A DNA stretch of 64,000 bases from Hydractinia symbiolongicarpus (taxonomy: Eukaryota; Cnidaria; Hydrozoa; Anthoathecata; Hydractiniidae): contig NC_079886.1 in assembly GCF_029227915.1 (NCBI RefSeq), positions 26,390,501 through 26,454,500 on the forward strand, read 5' to 3'. The position numbers and the translations under genes are program-made. The notes below the pieces were generated by a model that was not told where the DNA came from, searched no databases, and worked only from the letters and a program-made list of their open reading frames with translations. This document shows, one piece after another, positions 36,051 to 50,130 of the stretch. The stretch's first letter is position 1, and each line of letters starts with the position of its first letter.

Positions 36051-39000
36051 GTGAGTTTACTCCTTGGGTACTTTCTTTGTATACTTTTGACTATACGGGC
36101 CGAGTCCGGGATTTATCGGGAAATTGCGGGTTTTCGTTGGCCGACGATTAAACTCCTTTTATTCACCGTCTCATCAAAAACGAAATCATTTTTGAAAACT
36201 ACAAGTCTCATGCGTTTTAGTGGTGAAAAAATAATTTAAAAAATTGTTCGGGAAAAGAGTTTACTCCCAGTTTACTTTCTTTGTATACATTCGACTATAC
36301 GGGTCAAGCCCGGGATTTACGGCAAATCGCGGGTTTTCGTTTGCCGGCGTTTAAACTCCTTTTATTCAGCGTCTCATCAAAAATGAAATCATTTTTGAAA
36401 ACTACAAGTCTCATGCGTTTTAGTGGTAAAAAATTAATTTAAAAAATCGTTCGGGAAATGAGTTTACTCCCAGTTTACTTTCTTTGTATACATTTGACTA
36501 TCCGGGTCAAGCCCGGGATTTACGGCAAATCGCGGGTTTTCGTTTGCCGGCGATTAAACTCCTTTTATTCAGCGTCTCATCAAAAATGAAATCATTTTTG
36601 AAAACTACAAGTCTCATGCGTTTTAGTGGTGAAGAAATAATTTAAAAAATCGTTCGGCAAATGAGTTTACTCCCTGGGTATTTTCTTTGTATACATTCGA
36701 CTATACGTGTCAAGCCCGGGATTTACGGCAAATCGCGGGTTTTCGTTTACCGGCGATTAAACTCCTTTTATTCAGCGTCTCATCAAAAATGAAATCGTTT
36801 TTGAAAACTACAAGTCTTATGCGTTTTAGTGGTAAAAAATTAATTTAAAAAATCGTTCGGGAAATGAGTTTACTCCCAGATTACTTTCTTTGTATACTTT
36901 TCACTGTACGGGCCGAGTCCGTGCTATACGGAAAATCGCAGGTTTTCGTTTGCCGGCGATTAAACTCCTTTTATTCAGCATCTCATCAAAAATGAAATCA
37001 TTTTTGAAAACTACAAGTCTCATGCGTTTTAGTGGTGAAAAAATAATTTAAAGAATCGTTCGGGAAGTGAGTTTACTCCTTGGGTACTTTCTTTGTATAC
37101 TTTTGACTATACGGGCCGAGTCCGGGATTTATCGGGAAATTGCGGGTTTTCGTTGGCCGACGATTAAACTCCTTTTATTCAGCGTCTCATCAAAAATGAA
37201 ATCGTTTTTGAAAACTACAAGTCTTATGCGTTTTAGTGGTAAAAAATTAATTTAAAAAATCGTTCGGGAAATGAGTTTACTCCCAGTTTACTTTCTTTGT
37301 ATACATTTGACTATCCGTGTCAAGCCCGGGATTTACGGCAAATCGCGGGTTTTCGTTTGCCGGCGATTAAACTCCTTTTATTCAGCGTCTCATCAAAAAT
37401 GAAATCATTTTTGAAAACTACAAGTCTCATGCGTTTTAGTGGTGAAAACATAATATAAAAAATCGTTCGGCAAATGAGTTTACTCCCTGGGTATTTTCTT
37501 TGTATACATTCGACTATACAAGTCAAGCCCGGGATTTACGGCAAATCGCGGGTTTTCGTTTACCGGCGATTAAACTCCTTTTATTCAGCGTCTTATCAAA
37601 AATGAAATCGTTTTTAAAAACTACAAGTCTTATGCGTTTTAGTGGTAAAAAATTAATTTAAAAAACGTTCGGGAAATGAGTTTACTCCCAGTTTACTTTC
37701 TTTGTATACTTTTCACTGTACGGGCCGAGTCCGTGCTATACGGAAAATCGCAGGTTTTCGTTTGCCGGCGATTAAACTCCTTTTATTCAGCATCTCATCA
37801 AAAAAGAAATCATTTTTGAAAACTACAAGTCTCATGCGTTTTAGTGGTGAAAAAATAATTTAAAGAATCGTTCGGGAAGTGAGTTTACTCCCTGGGTACT
37901 TTCTTTGTATACTTTTGACTATACGGGCCGAGTCCGGGATTTATCGGGAAATTGCGGGTTTTCGTTGGCCGGCGATTAAACTCCTTTTATTCACCGTCTC
38001 ATCAAAAACGAAATCATTTTTGAAAACTACAAGTCTCATGCGTTTTAGTGGTGAAAAAATAATTTAAAAAATTGTTCGGGAAATGAGTTTACTCCCAGTT
38101 TACTTTCTTTGTATACATTCGACTATCCGGGTCAAGCCCGGGATTTACGGCAAATCGCGGGTTTTCGTTTGCCGGCGATTAAACTCCTTTTATTCAGCGT
38201 CTCATCAAAAATGAAATCATTTTTGAAAACTACAAGTCTCATGCGTTTTAGTGGTGAAAACATAATATAAAAAATCGTTCGGGAAATGAGTTTACTCCCA
38301 GTTTACTTTCTTTGTATACATTCGACTATACGGGTCAAGCCCGGGATTTACGGCAAATCGCGGGTTTTCGTTTGCCGGCGATTAAACTCCTTGTATTCAG
38401 CGTCTCATCAAAAATGAAATCATTTTTGAAAACTACAAGTCTCATGCGTTTTAGTGGTGAAGAAGTAAAGAATCGTTCGGGAAGTGAGTTTACTCCCTGG
38501 GTATTTTCTTTGTATACATTCGACTATACGGCTAAGCCCGGGATTCACGGAAAATCGCGGGTTTTCGTTTGCCGGCGTTTAAACTCCTTTTATTCAGCGT
38601 CTCATCAAAAATGAAATCATTTTTGAAAACTACAAGTCTTATGCGTTTTAGTGGTAAAAAATTAATTTAAAAATCGTTCGGGAAATGAGTTTACTCCCAG
38701 TTTACTTTCTTTGTATACATTTGACTATCCGGGTCAAGCCCGGGATTTACGGCAAATCGTGGGTTTTCGTTTGCCGGCGATTAAACTCCTTTTATTCAGC
38801 GTCTCATCAAAAATGATATCATTTTTGAAAACTACAAGTCTCATGCGTTTTAGTGGTGAAAAAATAATTTAAAGAATCGTTCGGGAAGTGAGTTTACTCC
38901 TTGGGTACTTTCTTTGTATACTTTTGACTATACGGGCCGAGTCCGGGATTTATCGGGAAATTGCGGGTTTTCGTTGGCCGACGATTAAACTCCTTTTATT

Positions 39001-42000
39001 CACCGTCTCATCAAAAACGAAATCATTTTTGAAAACTACAAGTCTCATGCGTTTTAGTGGTGAAAAAATAATTTAAAAAATTGTTCGGGAAAAGAGTTTA
39101 CTCCCAGTTTACTTTCTTTGTATACATTCGACTATACGGGTCAAGCCCGGGATTTACGGCAAATCGCGGGTTTTCGTTTGCCGGCGTTTAAACTCCTTTT
39201 ATTCAGCGTCTCATCAAAAATGAAATCATTTTTGAAAACTACAAGTCTCATGCGTTTTAGTGGTAAAAAATTAATTTAAAAAATCGTTCGGGAAATGAGT
39301 TTACTCCCAGTTTACTTTCTTTGTATACATTTGACTATCCGGGTCAAGCCCGGGATTTACGGCAAATCGCGGGTTTTCGTTTGCCGGCGATTAAACTCCT
39401 TTTATTCAGCGTCTCATCAAAAATGAAATCATTTTTGAAAACTACAAGTCTCATGCGTTTTAGTGGTGAAGAAATAATTTAAAAAATCGTTCGGCAAATG
39501 AGTTTACTCCCTGGGTATTTTCTTTGTATACATTCGACTATACGTGTCAAGCCCGGGATTTACGGCAAATCGCGGGTTTTCGTTTACCGGCGATTAAACT
39601 CCTTTTATTCAGCGTCTCATCAAAAATGAAATCGTTTTTGAAAACTACAAGTCTTATGCGTTTTAGTGGTAAAAAATTAATTTAAAAAATCGTTCGGGAA
39701 ATGAGTTTACTCCCAGTTTACTTTCTTTGTATACTTTTCACTGTACGGGCCGAGTCCGTGCTATACGGAAAATCGCAGGTTTTCGTTTGCCGGCGATTAA
39801 ACTCCTTTTATTCAGCATCTCATCAAAAATGAAATCATTTTTGAAAACTACAAGTCTCATGCGTTTTAGTGGTGAAAAAATAATTTAAAGAATCGTTCGG
39901 GAAGTGAGTTTACTCCTTGGGTACTTTCTTTGTATACTTTTGACTATACGGGCCGAGTCCGGGATTTATCGGGAAATTGCGGGTTTTCGTTGGCCGACGA
40001 TTAAACTCCTTTTATTCAGCGTCTCATCAAAAATGAAATCATTTTTGAAAACTACAAGTCTTATGCGTTTTAGTGGTAAAAAATTAATTTAAAAAATCGT
40101 TCGGGAAATGAGTTTACTCCCAGTTTACTTTCTTTGTATACATTTGACTATCCGGGTCAAGCCCGGGATTTACGGCAAATCGCGGGTTTTCGTTTGCCGG
40201 CGATTAAACTCCTTTTATTCAGCGTCTCATCAAAAATGAAATCATTTTTGAAAACTACAAGTCTCATGCGTTTTAGTGGTGAAAACATAATATAAAAAAT
40301 CGTTCGGCAAATGAGTTTACTCCCTGGGTATTTTCTTTGTATACATTCGACTATACAAGTCAAGCCCGGGATTTACGGCAAATCGCGGGTTTTCGTTTAC
40401 CGGCGATTAAACTCCTTTTATTCAGCGTCTTATCAAAAATGAAATCGTTTTTAAAAACTACAAGTCTTATGCGTTTTAGTGGTAAAAAATTAATTTAAAA
40501 AACGTTCGGGAAATGAGTTTACTCCCAGTTTACTTTCTTTGTATACTTTTCACTGTACGGGCCGAGTCCGTGCTATACGGAAAATCGCAGGTTTTCGTTT
40601 GCCGGCGATTAAACTCCTTTTATTCAGCATCTCATCAAAAAAGAAATCATTTTTGAAAACTACAAGTCTCATGCGTTTTAGTGGTGAAAAAATAATTTAA
40701 AGAATCGTTCGGGAAGTGAGTTTACTCCCTGGGTACTTTCTTTGTATACTTTTGACTATACGGGCCGAGTCCGGGATTTATCGGGAAATTGCGGGTTTTC
40801 GTTGGCCGACGATTAAACTCCTTTTATTCACCGTCTCATCAAAAACGAAATCATTTTTGAAAACTACAAGTCTCATGCGTTTTAGTGGTGAAAAAATAAT
40901 TTAAAAAATTGTTCGGGAAAAGAGTTTACTCCCAGTTTACTTTCTTTGTATACATTCGACTATACGGGTCAAGCCCGGGATTTACGGCAAATCGCGGGTT
41001 TTCGTTTGCCGGCGTTTAAACTCCTTTTATTCAGCGTCTCATCAAAAATGAAATCATTTTTGAAAACTACAAGTCTCATGCGTTTTAGTGGTAAAAAATT
41101 AATTTAAAAAATCGTTCGGGAAATGAGTTTACTCCCAGTTTACTTTCTTTGTATACATTTGACTATCCGGGTCAAGCCCGGGATTTACGGCAAATCGCGG
41201 GTTTTCGTTTGCCGGCGATTAAACTCCTTTTATTCAGCGTCTCATCAAAAATGAAATCATTTTTGAAAACTACAAGTCTCATGCGTTTTAGTGGTGAAGA
41301 AATAATTTAAAAAATCGTTCGGCAAATGAGTTTACTCCCTGGGTATTTTCTTTGTATACATTCGACTATACGTGTCAAGCCCGGGATTTACGGCAAATCG
41401 CGGGTTTTCGTTTACCGGCGATTAAACTCCTTTTATTCAGCGTCTCATCAAAAATGAAATCGTTTTTGAAAACTACAAGTCTTATGCGTTTTAGTGGTAA
41501 AAAATTAATTTAAAAAATCGTTCGGGAAATGAGTTTACTCCCAGTTTACTTTCTTTGTATACTTTTCACTGTACGGGCCGAGTCCGTGCTATACGGAAAA
41601 TCGCAGGTTTTCGTTTGCCGGCGATTAAACTCCTTTTATTCAGCATCTCATCAAAAATGAAATCATTTTTGAAAACTACAAGTCTCATGCGTTTTAGTGG
41701 TGAAAAAATAATTTAAAGAATCGTTCGGGAAGTGAGTTTACTCCTTGGGTACTTTCTTTGTATACTTTTGACTATACGGGCCGAGTCCGGGATTTATCGG
41801 GAAATTGCGGGTTTTCGTTGGCCGACGATTAAACTCCTTTTATTCAGCGTCTCATCAAAAATGAAATCATTTTTGAAAACTACAAGTCTTATGCGTTTTA
41901 GTGGTAAAAAATTAATTTAAAAAATCGTTCGGGAAATGAGTTTACTCCCAGTTTACTTTCTTTGTATACATTTGACTATCCGGGTCAAGCCCGGGATTTA

Positions 42001-42543
42001 CGGCAAATCGCGGGTTTTCGTTTGCCGGCGATTAAACTCCTTTTATTCAGCGTCTCATCAAAAATGAAATCATTTTTGAAAACTACAAATCTCATGCGTT
42101 TTAGTGGTGAAAACATAATATAAAAAATCGTTCGGCAAATGAGTTTACTCCCTGGGTATTTTCTTTGTATACATTCGACTATACAAGTCAAGCCCGGGAT
42201 TTACGGCAAATCGCGGGTTTTCGTTTACCGGCGATTAAACTCCTTTTATTCAGCGTCTTATCAAAAATGAAATCGTTTTTAAAAACTACAAGTCTTATGG
42301 GTTTTAGTGGTAAAAAATTAATTTAAAAAACGTTCGGGAAATGAGTTTACTCTCAGTTTACTTTCTTTGTATACTTTTCACTGTACGGGCCGAGTCCGTG
42401 CTATACGGAAAATCGCAGGTTTTCGTTTGCCGGCGATTAAACTCCTTTTATTCAGCATCTCATCAAAAAAGAAATCATTTTTGAAAACTACAAGTCTCAT
42501 GCGTTTTAGTGGTGAAAAAATAATTTAAAGAATCGTTCGGGAA
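36051..42543 (+). repeat. 1828-bp (9-mer) higher-order repeat, about three full copies plus a partial
   Basis: Blocks starting at 36051, 38888 and 40716 share the same order of nine monomer types, and the next unit begins at 42544. The offset 38888 to 40716 to 42544 is 1828 bp each time. Between the first and second copies lies an extra stretch of about 1009 bp (37879-38887) containing monomers otherwise found near 44 kb. Marker variants are TTTACTCCTTGGG, CGACTATACAAGTCAAG and the 1-bp shorter linker TTTAAAAAACGTTCGG. Confidence 0.8.
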
Positions 42544-43870
42544 GTGAGTTTACTCCCTGGGTACTTTCTTTGTATACTTTTGACTATACGGGCCGAGTCC
42601 GGGATTTATCGGGAAATTGCGGGTTTTCGTTGGCCGGCGATTAAACTCCTTTTATTCACCGTCTCATCAAAAACGAAATCATTTTTGAAAACTACAAGTC
42701 TCATGCGTTTTAGTGGTGAAAAAATAATTTAAAAAATTGTTCGGGAAATGAGTTTACTCCCAGTTTACTTTCTTTGTATACATTCGACTATACGGGTCAA
42801 GCCCGGGATTTACGGCAAATCGCGGGTTTTCGTTTGCCGGCGTTTAAACTCCTTTTATTCAGCGTCTCATCAAAAATGAAATCATTTTTGAAAACTACAA
42901 GTCTTATGCGTTTTAGTGGTAAAAAATTAATTTAAAAAATCGTTCGGGAAATGAGTTTACTCCCAGTTTACTTTCTTTGTATACATTTGACTATCCGGGT
43001 CAAGCCCGGGATTTACGGCAAATCGCGGCTTTTCGTTTGCCGGCGATTAAACTCCTTTTATTCAGCGTCTTATCAAAAATGAAATCGTTTTTAAAAACTA
43101 CAAGTCTTATGGGTTTTAGTGGTAAAAAATTAATTTAAAAAACGTTCGGGAAATGAGTTTACTCTCAGTTTACTTTCTTTGTATACTTTTCACTGTACGG
43201 GCCGAGTCCGTGCTATACGGAAAATCGCAGGTTTTCGTTTGCCGGCGATTAAACTCCTTTTATTCAGCATCTCATCAAAAAAGAAATCATTTTTGAAAAC
43301 TACAAGTCTCATGCGTTTTAGTGGTGAAAAAATAATTTAAAGAATCGTTCGGGAAGTGAGTTTACTCCCTGGGTACTTTCTTTGTATACTTTTGACTATA
43401 CGGCCGAGTCCGGGATTTATCGGGAAATTGCGGGTTTTCGTTGGCCGGCGATTAAACTCCTTTTATTCACCGTCTCATCAAAAACGAAATCATTTTTGAA
43501 AACTACAAGTCTCATGCGTTTTAGTGGTGAAAAAATAATTTAAAAAATTGTTCGGGAAATGAGTTTACTCCCAGTTTACTTTCTTTGTATACATTCGACT
43601 ATACGGGTCAAGCCCGGGATTTACGGCAAATCGCGGGTTTTCGTTTGCCGGCGTTTAAACTCCTTTTATTCAGCGTCTCATCAAAAATGAAATCATTTTT
43701 GAAAACTACAAGTCTTATGCGTTTTAGTGGTAAAAAATTAATTTAAAAAATCGTTCGGGAAATGAGTTTACTCCCAGTTTACTTTCTTTGTATACATTTG
43801 ACTATCCGGGTCAAGCCCGGGATTTACGGCAAATCGCGGCTTTTCGTTTGCCGGCGATTAAACTCCTTTT
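42250..43870 (+). repeat. 812-bp (4-mer) tandem duplication
   Basis: Two successive copies marked by CTTATGGGTTTTAGTGG (42297 and 43109) and ATCGCGGCTTTTCG (about 43.02 and 43.84 kb). One private change in the second copy is the loss of a G in ACGGCCGAGTCC near 43.40 kb. Boundaries are approximate. Confidence 0.75.
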
Positions 43871-44129
43871 ATTCAGCGTCTCATCAAAAATGAAATCATT
43901 TTTGAAAACTACAAGTCTCATGCGTTTTAGTGGTGAAAACATAATATAAAAAATCGTTCGGGAAATGAGTTTACTCCCAGTTTACTTTCTTTGTATACAT
44001 TCGACTATACGGGTCAAGCCCGGGATTTACGGCAAATCGCGGGTTTTCGTTTGCCGGCGATTAAACTCCTTTTATTCAGCGTCTCATCAAAAATGAAATC
44101 ATTTTTGAAAACTACAAGTCTCATGCGTT

Positions 44130-45735
44130 TTAGTGGTGAAGAAGTAAAGAATCGTTCGGGAAGTGAGTTTACTCCCTGGGTATTTTCTTTGTATACATTC
44201 GACTATACGGCTAAGCCCGGGATTCACGGAAAATCGCGGGTTTTCGTTTGCCGGCGTTTAAACTCCTTTTATTCAGCGTCTCATCAAAAATGAAATCATT
44301 TTTGAAAACTACAAGTCTTATGCGTTTTAGTGGTAAAAAATTAATTTAAAAATCGTTCGGGAAATGAGTTTACTCCCAGTTTACTTTCTTTGTATACATT
44401 TCACTATCCGGGTCAAGCCCGGGATTTACGGCAAATCGTTGGTTTTCGTTTGCCGGCGATTAAACTCCTTTTATTCAGCGTCTCATCAAAAATGATATCA
44501 TTTTTGAAAACTACAAGTCTCATGCGTTTTAGTGGTGAAAAAATAATTTAAAGAATCGTTTGGGAAATGAGCTTACTCCCTGGGTACTTTCTTTGTATAC
44601 TTTTCACTGTACGGGCCGAATCCGTGCTATACGGAAAATCGCGAGTTTTCGTTTGCCGGCGATTAAACTCCTTTTATTCAGCATCTCAGCAAAAATGAAA
44701 TCATTTTTGAAAACTACAAGTCTGATGCGTTTTAGTGGTTTAAAAATAATTTAAAGAATCGTTCGGGAAGTGAGTTTACTCCCAGTTTACTTTCATTGTA
44801 TACATTTGACTATCCGGGTCAAGCCCGGGATTTACGGCAAATCGCGGGTTTTCGTTTGCTGGCGATTAAACTCCTTTTAATCAGCGTCTCATCAAAAATG
44901 AAATCATTCTTGAAAACTACAAGTCTCATGCGTTTTAGTGGTGAAGAAGTAAAGAATCGTTCGGGAAGTGAGTTTACTCCCTGGGTATTTTCTTTGTATA
45001 CATTCGACTATACGGCTAAGCCCGGGATTCACGGGAAATCGCGGGTTTTCGTTTGCCGGCGTTTAAACTCCTTTTATTCAGCGTCTCATCAAAAATGAAA
45101 TCATTTTTGAAAAGTACAAGTCTTATGCGTTTTAGTGGTAAAAAATTAATTTAAAAATCGTTCGGGAAATGAGTTTACTCCCAGTTTACTTTCTTTGTAT
45201 ACATTTGACTATCCGGGTCAAGCCCGGGATTTACGGCAAATCGCGGGTTTTCGTTTGCCGGCGATTAAACTCCTTTTATTCCGCGTCTCATCAAAAATGT
45301 TATCATTTTTGAAAACTACAAGTCTCATGCGTTTTAGTGGTGAAAAAATAATTTAAAGAATCGTTTGGGAAATGAGCTTACTCCCTGGGTACTTTCTTTG
45401 TATACTTTTCACTGTACGGGCCGAATCCGTGCTATACGGAAAATCGCGAGTTTTCGTTTGCCGGCGATTAAACTCCTTTTATTTAGCATCTCATCAAAAA
45501 TGAAATCATTTTTGAAAACTACAAGTCTGATGCGTTTTAGTGGTTTAAAAATAATTTAAAGAATCGTTCGGGAAGTGAGTTTACTCCCAGTTTACTTTCT
45601 TTGTATACATTTGACTATCCGGGTCAAGCCCGGGATTTACGGCAAATCGCGGGTTTTCGTTTGCTGGCGATTAAACTCCTTTTATTCAGCGTCTCATCAA
45701 AAATGAATACATTCTTGAAAACTACAAGTCTCATG
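44130..45735 (+). repeat. 805-bp (4-mer) tandem duplication
   Basis: Copies share GGGATTCACGG, the short linker TTAATTTAAAAATCG (44341 and 45146), GTGGTTTAAAAATAATT and TTTGCTGGCGATT (about 44.86 and 45.66 kb). Boundaries are approximate. Confidence 0.75.
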
Positions 45736-48099
45736 CCTTTTAGTGGTGAAAACATAATATAAAAAATCGTTCGGGAAATGAGTTTACTCCCAGTTTACTT
45801 TCTTTGTATACATTCGACTATACGGGTCAAGCCCTTGATTTACGGCAAATCGCGGGTTTTCGTTTGCCGGCGATTAAACTCCTTTTATTCAGCGTCTCAT
45901 CAAAAATGAAATCATTTTTGAAAACTACAAGTCTCATGCGTTTTAGTGGTGAAGAAGTAAAGAATCGTTCGGGAAGTGAGTTTACTCGCTGGGTATTTTC
46001 TTTGTATGCATTCGACTATACGGCTAAGCCCGGGATTCACGGGAAATCGCGGGTTTTCGTCGGCCAAGGATTAAACTCCTTTTATTCAGCGTCTCATCAA
46101 AAACGAAATCATTTTTGAAAACTACATGTCTCATGCGTTTTAGTGGTGAAAATATAATATAAAAAATCGTTCGAGAAATGAGTTTACTCCCAGTTTACTT
46201 TCTTTGTATACATTTGACTATAAGGGTCAAGCCCGGGATTTACGGCAAATCGCGGGTTTTCGTTTGCCGGCGATTAAACTCCTTTTATTTAGCGTCTCAT
46301 CAAAAATGAAATCATTTTTGATAACTACAAGTCTCATGCGTTTTAGTGGTGAAAAAATAATTTAAAGAATCGTTTGGGAAATGAGCTTACTCCCAGTTTA
46401 CTTTCTTTGTATACATTTGACTATAAGGGTCAAGCTCGGGATTAACGGCAAATCGCGGGTTTTCGTTTGCCGGCGATCAAACTCCTTTTATTCAGCGTCT
46501 CATCAAAAATGAAATCATTTTTGAAAACTACAAGTCTCATGCGTTTTAGTGGTGAAGAAGTAAAGAATCGTTCGGGAAGTGAGTTTACTCCCTGGGTATT
46601 TTCTTTGTATACATTCGACTATACGGCTAAGCCCGGGATTTACGGGAAATCGCGGGTTTTCGTTGGCCGGCGATTAAACTCCTTTTATTCAGCGTCTCAT
46701 CAAAAACGAAATCATTTTTGAAAACTACATGTCTCATGCGTTTTAGTGGTGAAAATATAATATAAAAAATCGTTCGGGAAATGAGTTTACTCCCAGTTTA
46801 CTTTCTTTGTATACATTTGACTATACGGGTCAAGCCCGGGATTTACGGCAAATCGCGGGTTTTCGTTTGCCGGCGATTAAACTCCTTTTATTCAGCGTCT
46901 CATCAAAAATGAAATCATTTTTGAGAACTACAAGTCTCATGCGTTTTAGTGGTGAAGAAACAAAGAATCGTTAAAGAAGTGAGTTTACTCCCTGGGTATT
47001 TTCTTTGTATACATTCGACTATACGGCTAAGCCCGGGATTTACGGGAAATCGCAGGTTTTCATTGGCCGGCGATTAAACTCCTTTTATTCACCGTTTCAT
47101 CAAAAACGAAATCATTTTTGAAAACTACAAGTCTCATGCGTTTTAGTGGTGAAAAAATAATTTAAAAAATCGTTCGGGAAATGAGTTTACTCCCAGTTTA
47201 CTTTCTTTGTATACATTCGACTATACGGGTCAAGCCCGGGATTTACGGCAAATCGCGGGTTTTCGTTTGCCGGCGTTTAAACTCCTTTTATTCAGCGTCT
47301 CATCAAAAATGAAATCATTTTTGAAAATTGCAAGTCTTATGCGTTTTAGTGGTGAAAAATTAATTTAAAAAATCGTTCGGGAAATGAGTTTACTCCCAGT
47401 TTACTTTGTTTGTATACATTTGACTATCCGGGTCAAGCCCGGGATTTACGGCAAATCGCGGGTTTTCGTTTGCCGGCGATTAAACTCCTTTTATTCAGCG
47501 TCTCATCAAAAACGAAATCTTTTTTGAAAACTACAAGTCTCATGCGTTTTAGTGGTGAAGAAATAAAGAATCGTTCGGGAAGTGAGTTTACTCCCTGGGT
47601 ATTTTCTTTGTATACATTCGACTATACGACTAAGCCCGGGATTTACGGGAAATCGCGGGTTTTCATTGGCCGGCGATTAAACTCCTTTTATTCAGCGTCT
47701 CATCAAAAACGAAATCATTTTTGAAAACTACAAGTCTCATGCGTTTCAGTGGTGAAAACATAATATAAAAAATCGTTCGGGAAATGAGTTTACTCCCAGT
47801 TTACTTTCTTTGTATACATTTGACTATACTGGTCAAGCCCGGGATTTACGGCAAATCGCGGGTTTTCGTTTGCCGGCGATTAAACTCCTTTTATTCAGCG
47901 TCTCATCAAAAATGAAATCATTTTTGAAAACTACAAGTCTCATGCGTTTTAGTGGTGAAGAAATAATTCAAAAAATCGTTCGGGAAATGAGTTTACTCCC
48001 AGTTTACTTTCTTTGTATACATTTGACTTTACGGGTCAAGCCCGGGATTTACGGCAAATCGCGGGTTTTCGTTTGCCGGCGATTAAACTCCTTTTATTC

Positions 48100-50130
48100 A
48101 CCGTGTCATCAAAAATGAAATCATTTTTGAAAACTACAAGTCTCATGCGTTTTAGTGGTGAAGAAATGATTTAAAGAATCGTTCGAGAAGTGATTTTACT
48201 CCCTGGGTACTTTCTTTGTATACTTTTGACTATACGGGCCGAGTCCGGGATTTACGGGAAATTGCGGGTTTTCGTTTGCCGGCGATTAAACTCCTTTTAT
48301 TCAGCGTCTCATCAAAAATGAAATCATTTTTGAGAACTACAAGTCTCATGCGTTTTAGTGGTGAAAAAATAATTTAAAGAATCGTTTGGGAAATGAGTTT
48401 ACTCCCTGGGTACTTTCTTTGTATACTTTTCACTGTACGGGCAGAGTCCGTGCTATACGGAAAATCGCGGGTTTTCGTTTGCCGGCGATTAAACTCCTTT
48501 TATTCAGCGTCTCATCAAAAATGAAATCATTTTTGAAAACTACAAGTCTCATGCGTTTTAGTGGTCAAAAAATAATTTAAAGAATCGTTCGGGAAGTGAG
48601 TTTACTCCCTGGGTACTTTCTTTGTATACTTTTGACTATACGGGCCGAGTCCGGGATTTATCGGGAAATTGCGGGTTTTCGTTTGCCGGCGATTAAGCTC
48701 CTTTTATTCAGCGTCTCATCAAAATTGAAATCGTTTTTGAAAACTACAAGTCTTATGCGTTTTAGTGGTAAAAATTTAATTTAAAAAATCGTTCGGGAAA
48801 TGAGTTTACTCCCAGTTTACTTTCTTTGTATATATTTGACTATACGGGTCAAGCCCGAGATTTACGGGAAATCGCGGGTTTTCGGTTGCCGGCGATTAAA
48901 CTCCTTTTATTCAGCGTCCCATAAAAAATGAAATCATTTTTGAAAACTACAAGTCTCGTGCGTCTTAGTGGTGAAGAAATAATTTAAAAAATCGTTCGGG
49001 AAATGAGTTTACTCCCTGGGTAATTTCTTTGTATACATTCGACTATACGGTCAAGCCCGGGATTTACGGGAAATCGCGGGTTTTCGTTTGCCGGCGATTA
49101 AACTCCTTTTATTCAGCGTGTCATCAAAAATGAAATCATTTTTGAAAACTACAAGTCTCATGCGTTTTAGTGGTGAAGAAATGATTTAAAGAATCGTTCG
49201 AGATGTGATTTTACTCCCTGGGTACTTTCTTTGTATACTTTTGACTATACGGGCCGAGTCCGGGATTTACGGGAAATTGCGGGTTTTCGTTTGCCGGCGA
49301 TTAAACTCCTTTTATTCAGCGTCTCATCAAAAATGAAATCATTTTTGAGAACTACAAGTCTCATGCGTTTTAGTGGTGAAAAAATAATTTAAAGAATCGT
49401 TTGGGAAATGAGTTTACTCCCTGGGTACTTTCTTTGTATACTTTTCACTGTACGGGCAGAGTCCGTGCTATACGGAAAATCGCGGGTTTTCGTTTGCCGG
49501 CGATTAAACTCCTTTTATTCAGCGTCTCATCAAAAATGAAATCATTTTTGAAAACTACAAGTCTCATGCGTTTTAGTGGTCAAAAAATAATTTAAAGAAT
49601 CGTTCGGGAAGTGAGTTTACTCCCTGGGTACTTTCTTTGTATACTTTTGACTATACGGGCCGAGTCCGGGATTTATCGGGAAATTGCGGGTTTTCGTTTG
49701 CCGGCGATTAAGCTCCTTTTATTCAGCGTCTCATCAAAAATGAAATCGTTTTTGAAAACTACAAGTCTTATGCGTTTTAGTGGTAAAAAATTAATTTAAA
49801 AAATCGTTCGGGAAATGAGTTTACTCCCAGTTTACTTTCTTTGTATATATTTGACTATACGGGTCAAGCCCGAGATTTACGGGAAATCGAGGGTTTTCGG
49901 TTGCCGGCGATTAAACTCCTTTTATTCAGCGTCCCATAAAAAATGAAATCATTTTTGAAAACTACAAGTCTCGTGCGTCTTAGTGGTGAAGAAATAATTT
50001 AAAAAATCGTTCGGGAAATGAGTTTACTCCCTGGGTAATTTCTTTGTATACATTCGACTATACGGTCAAGCCCGGGATTTACGGGAAATCGCGGGTTTTC
50101 GTTTGCCGGCGATTAAACTCCTTTTATTCA
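48100..50130 (+). repeat. 1015-bp (5-mer) tandem duplication
   Basis: Two copies marked by CGTGTCATCAAAAATG, GATTTTACTCCCTGGG, a GGCAGAGTCCGTGC variant, GCGTCCCATAAAAAATG and CTCGTGCGTCTTAGTGG (48.96 and 49.98 kb). Parts of the last two markers recur once more near 50.75-50.79 kb. Confidence 0.78.
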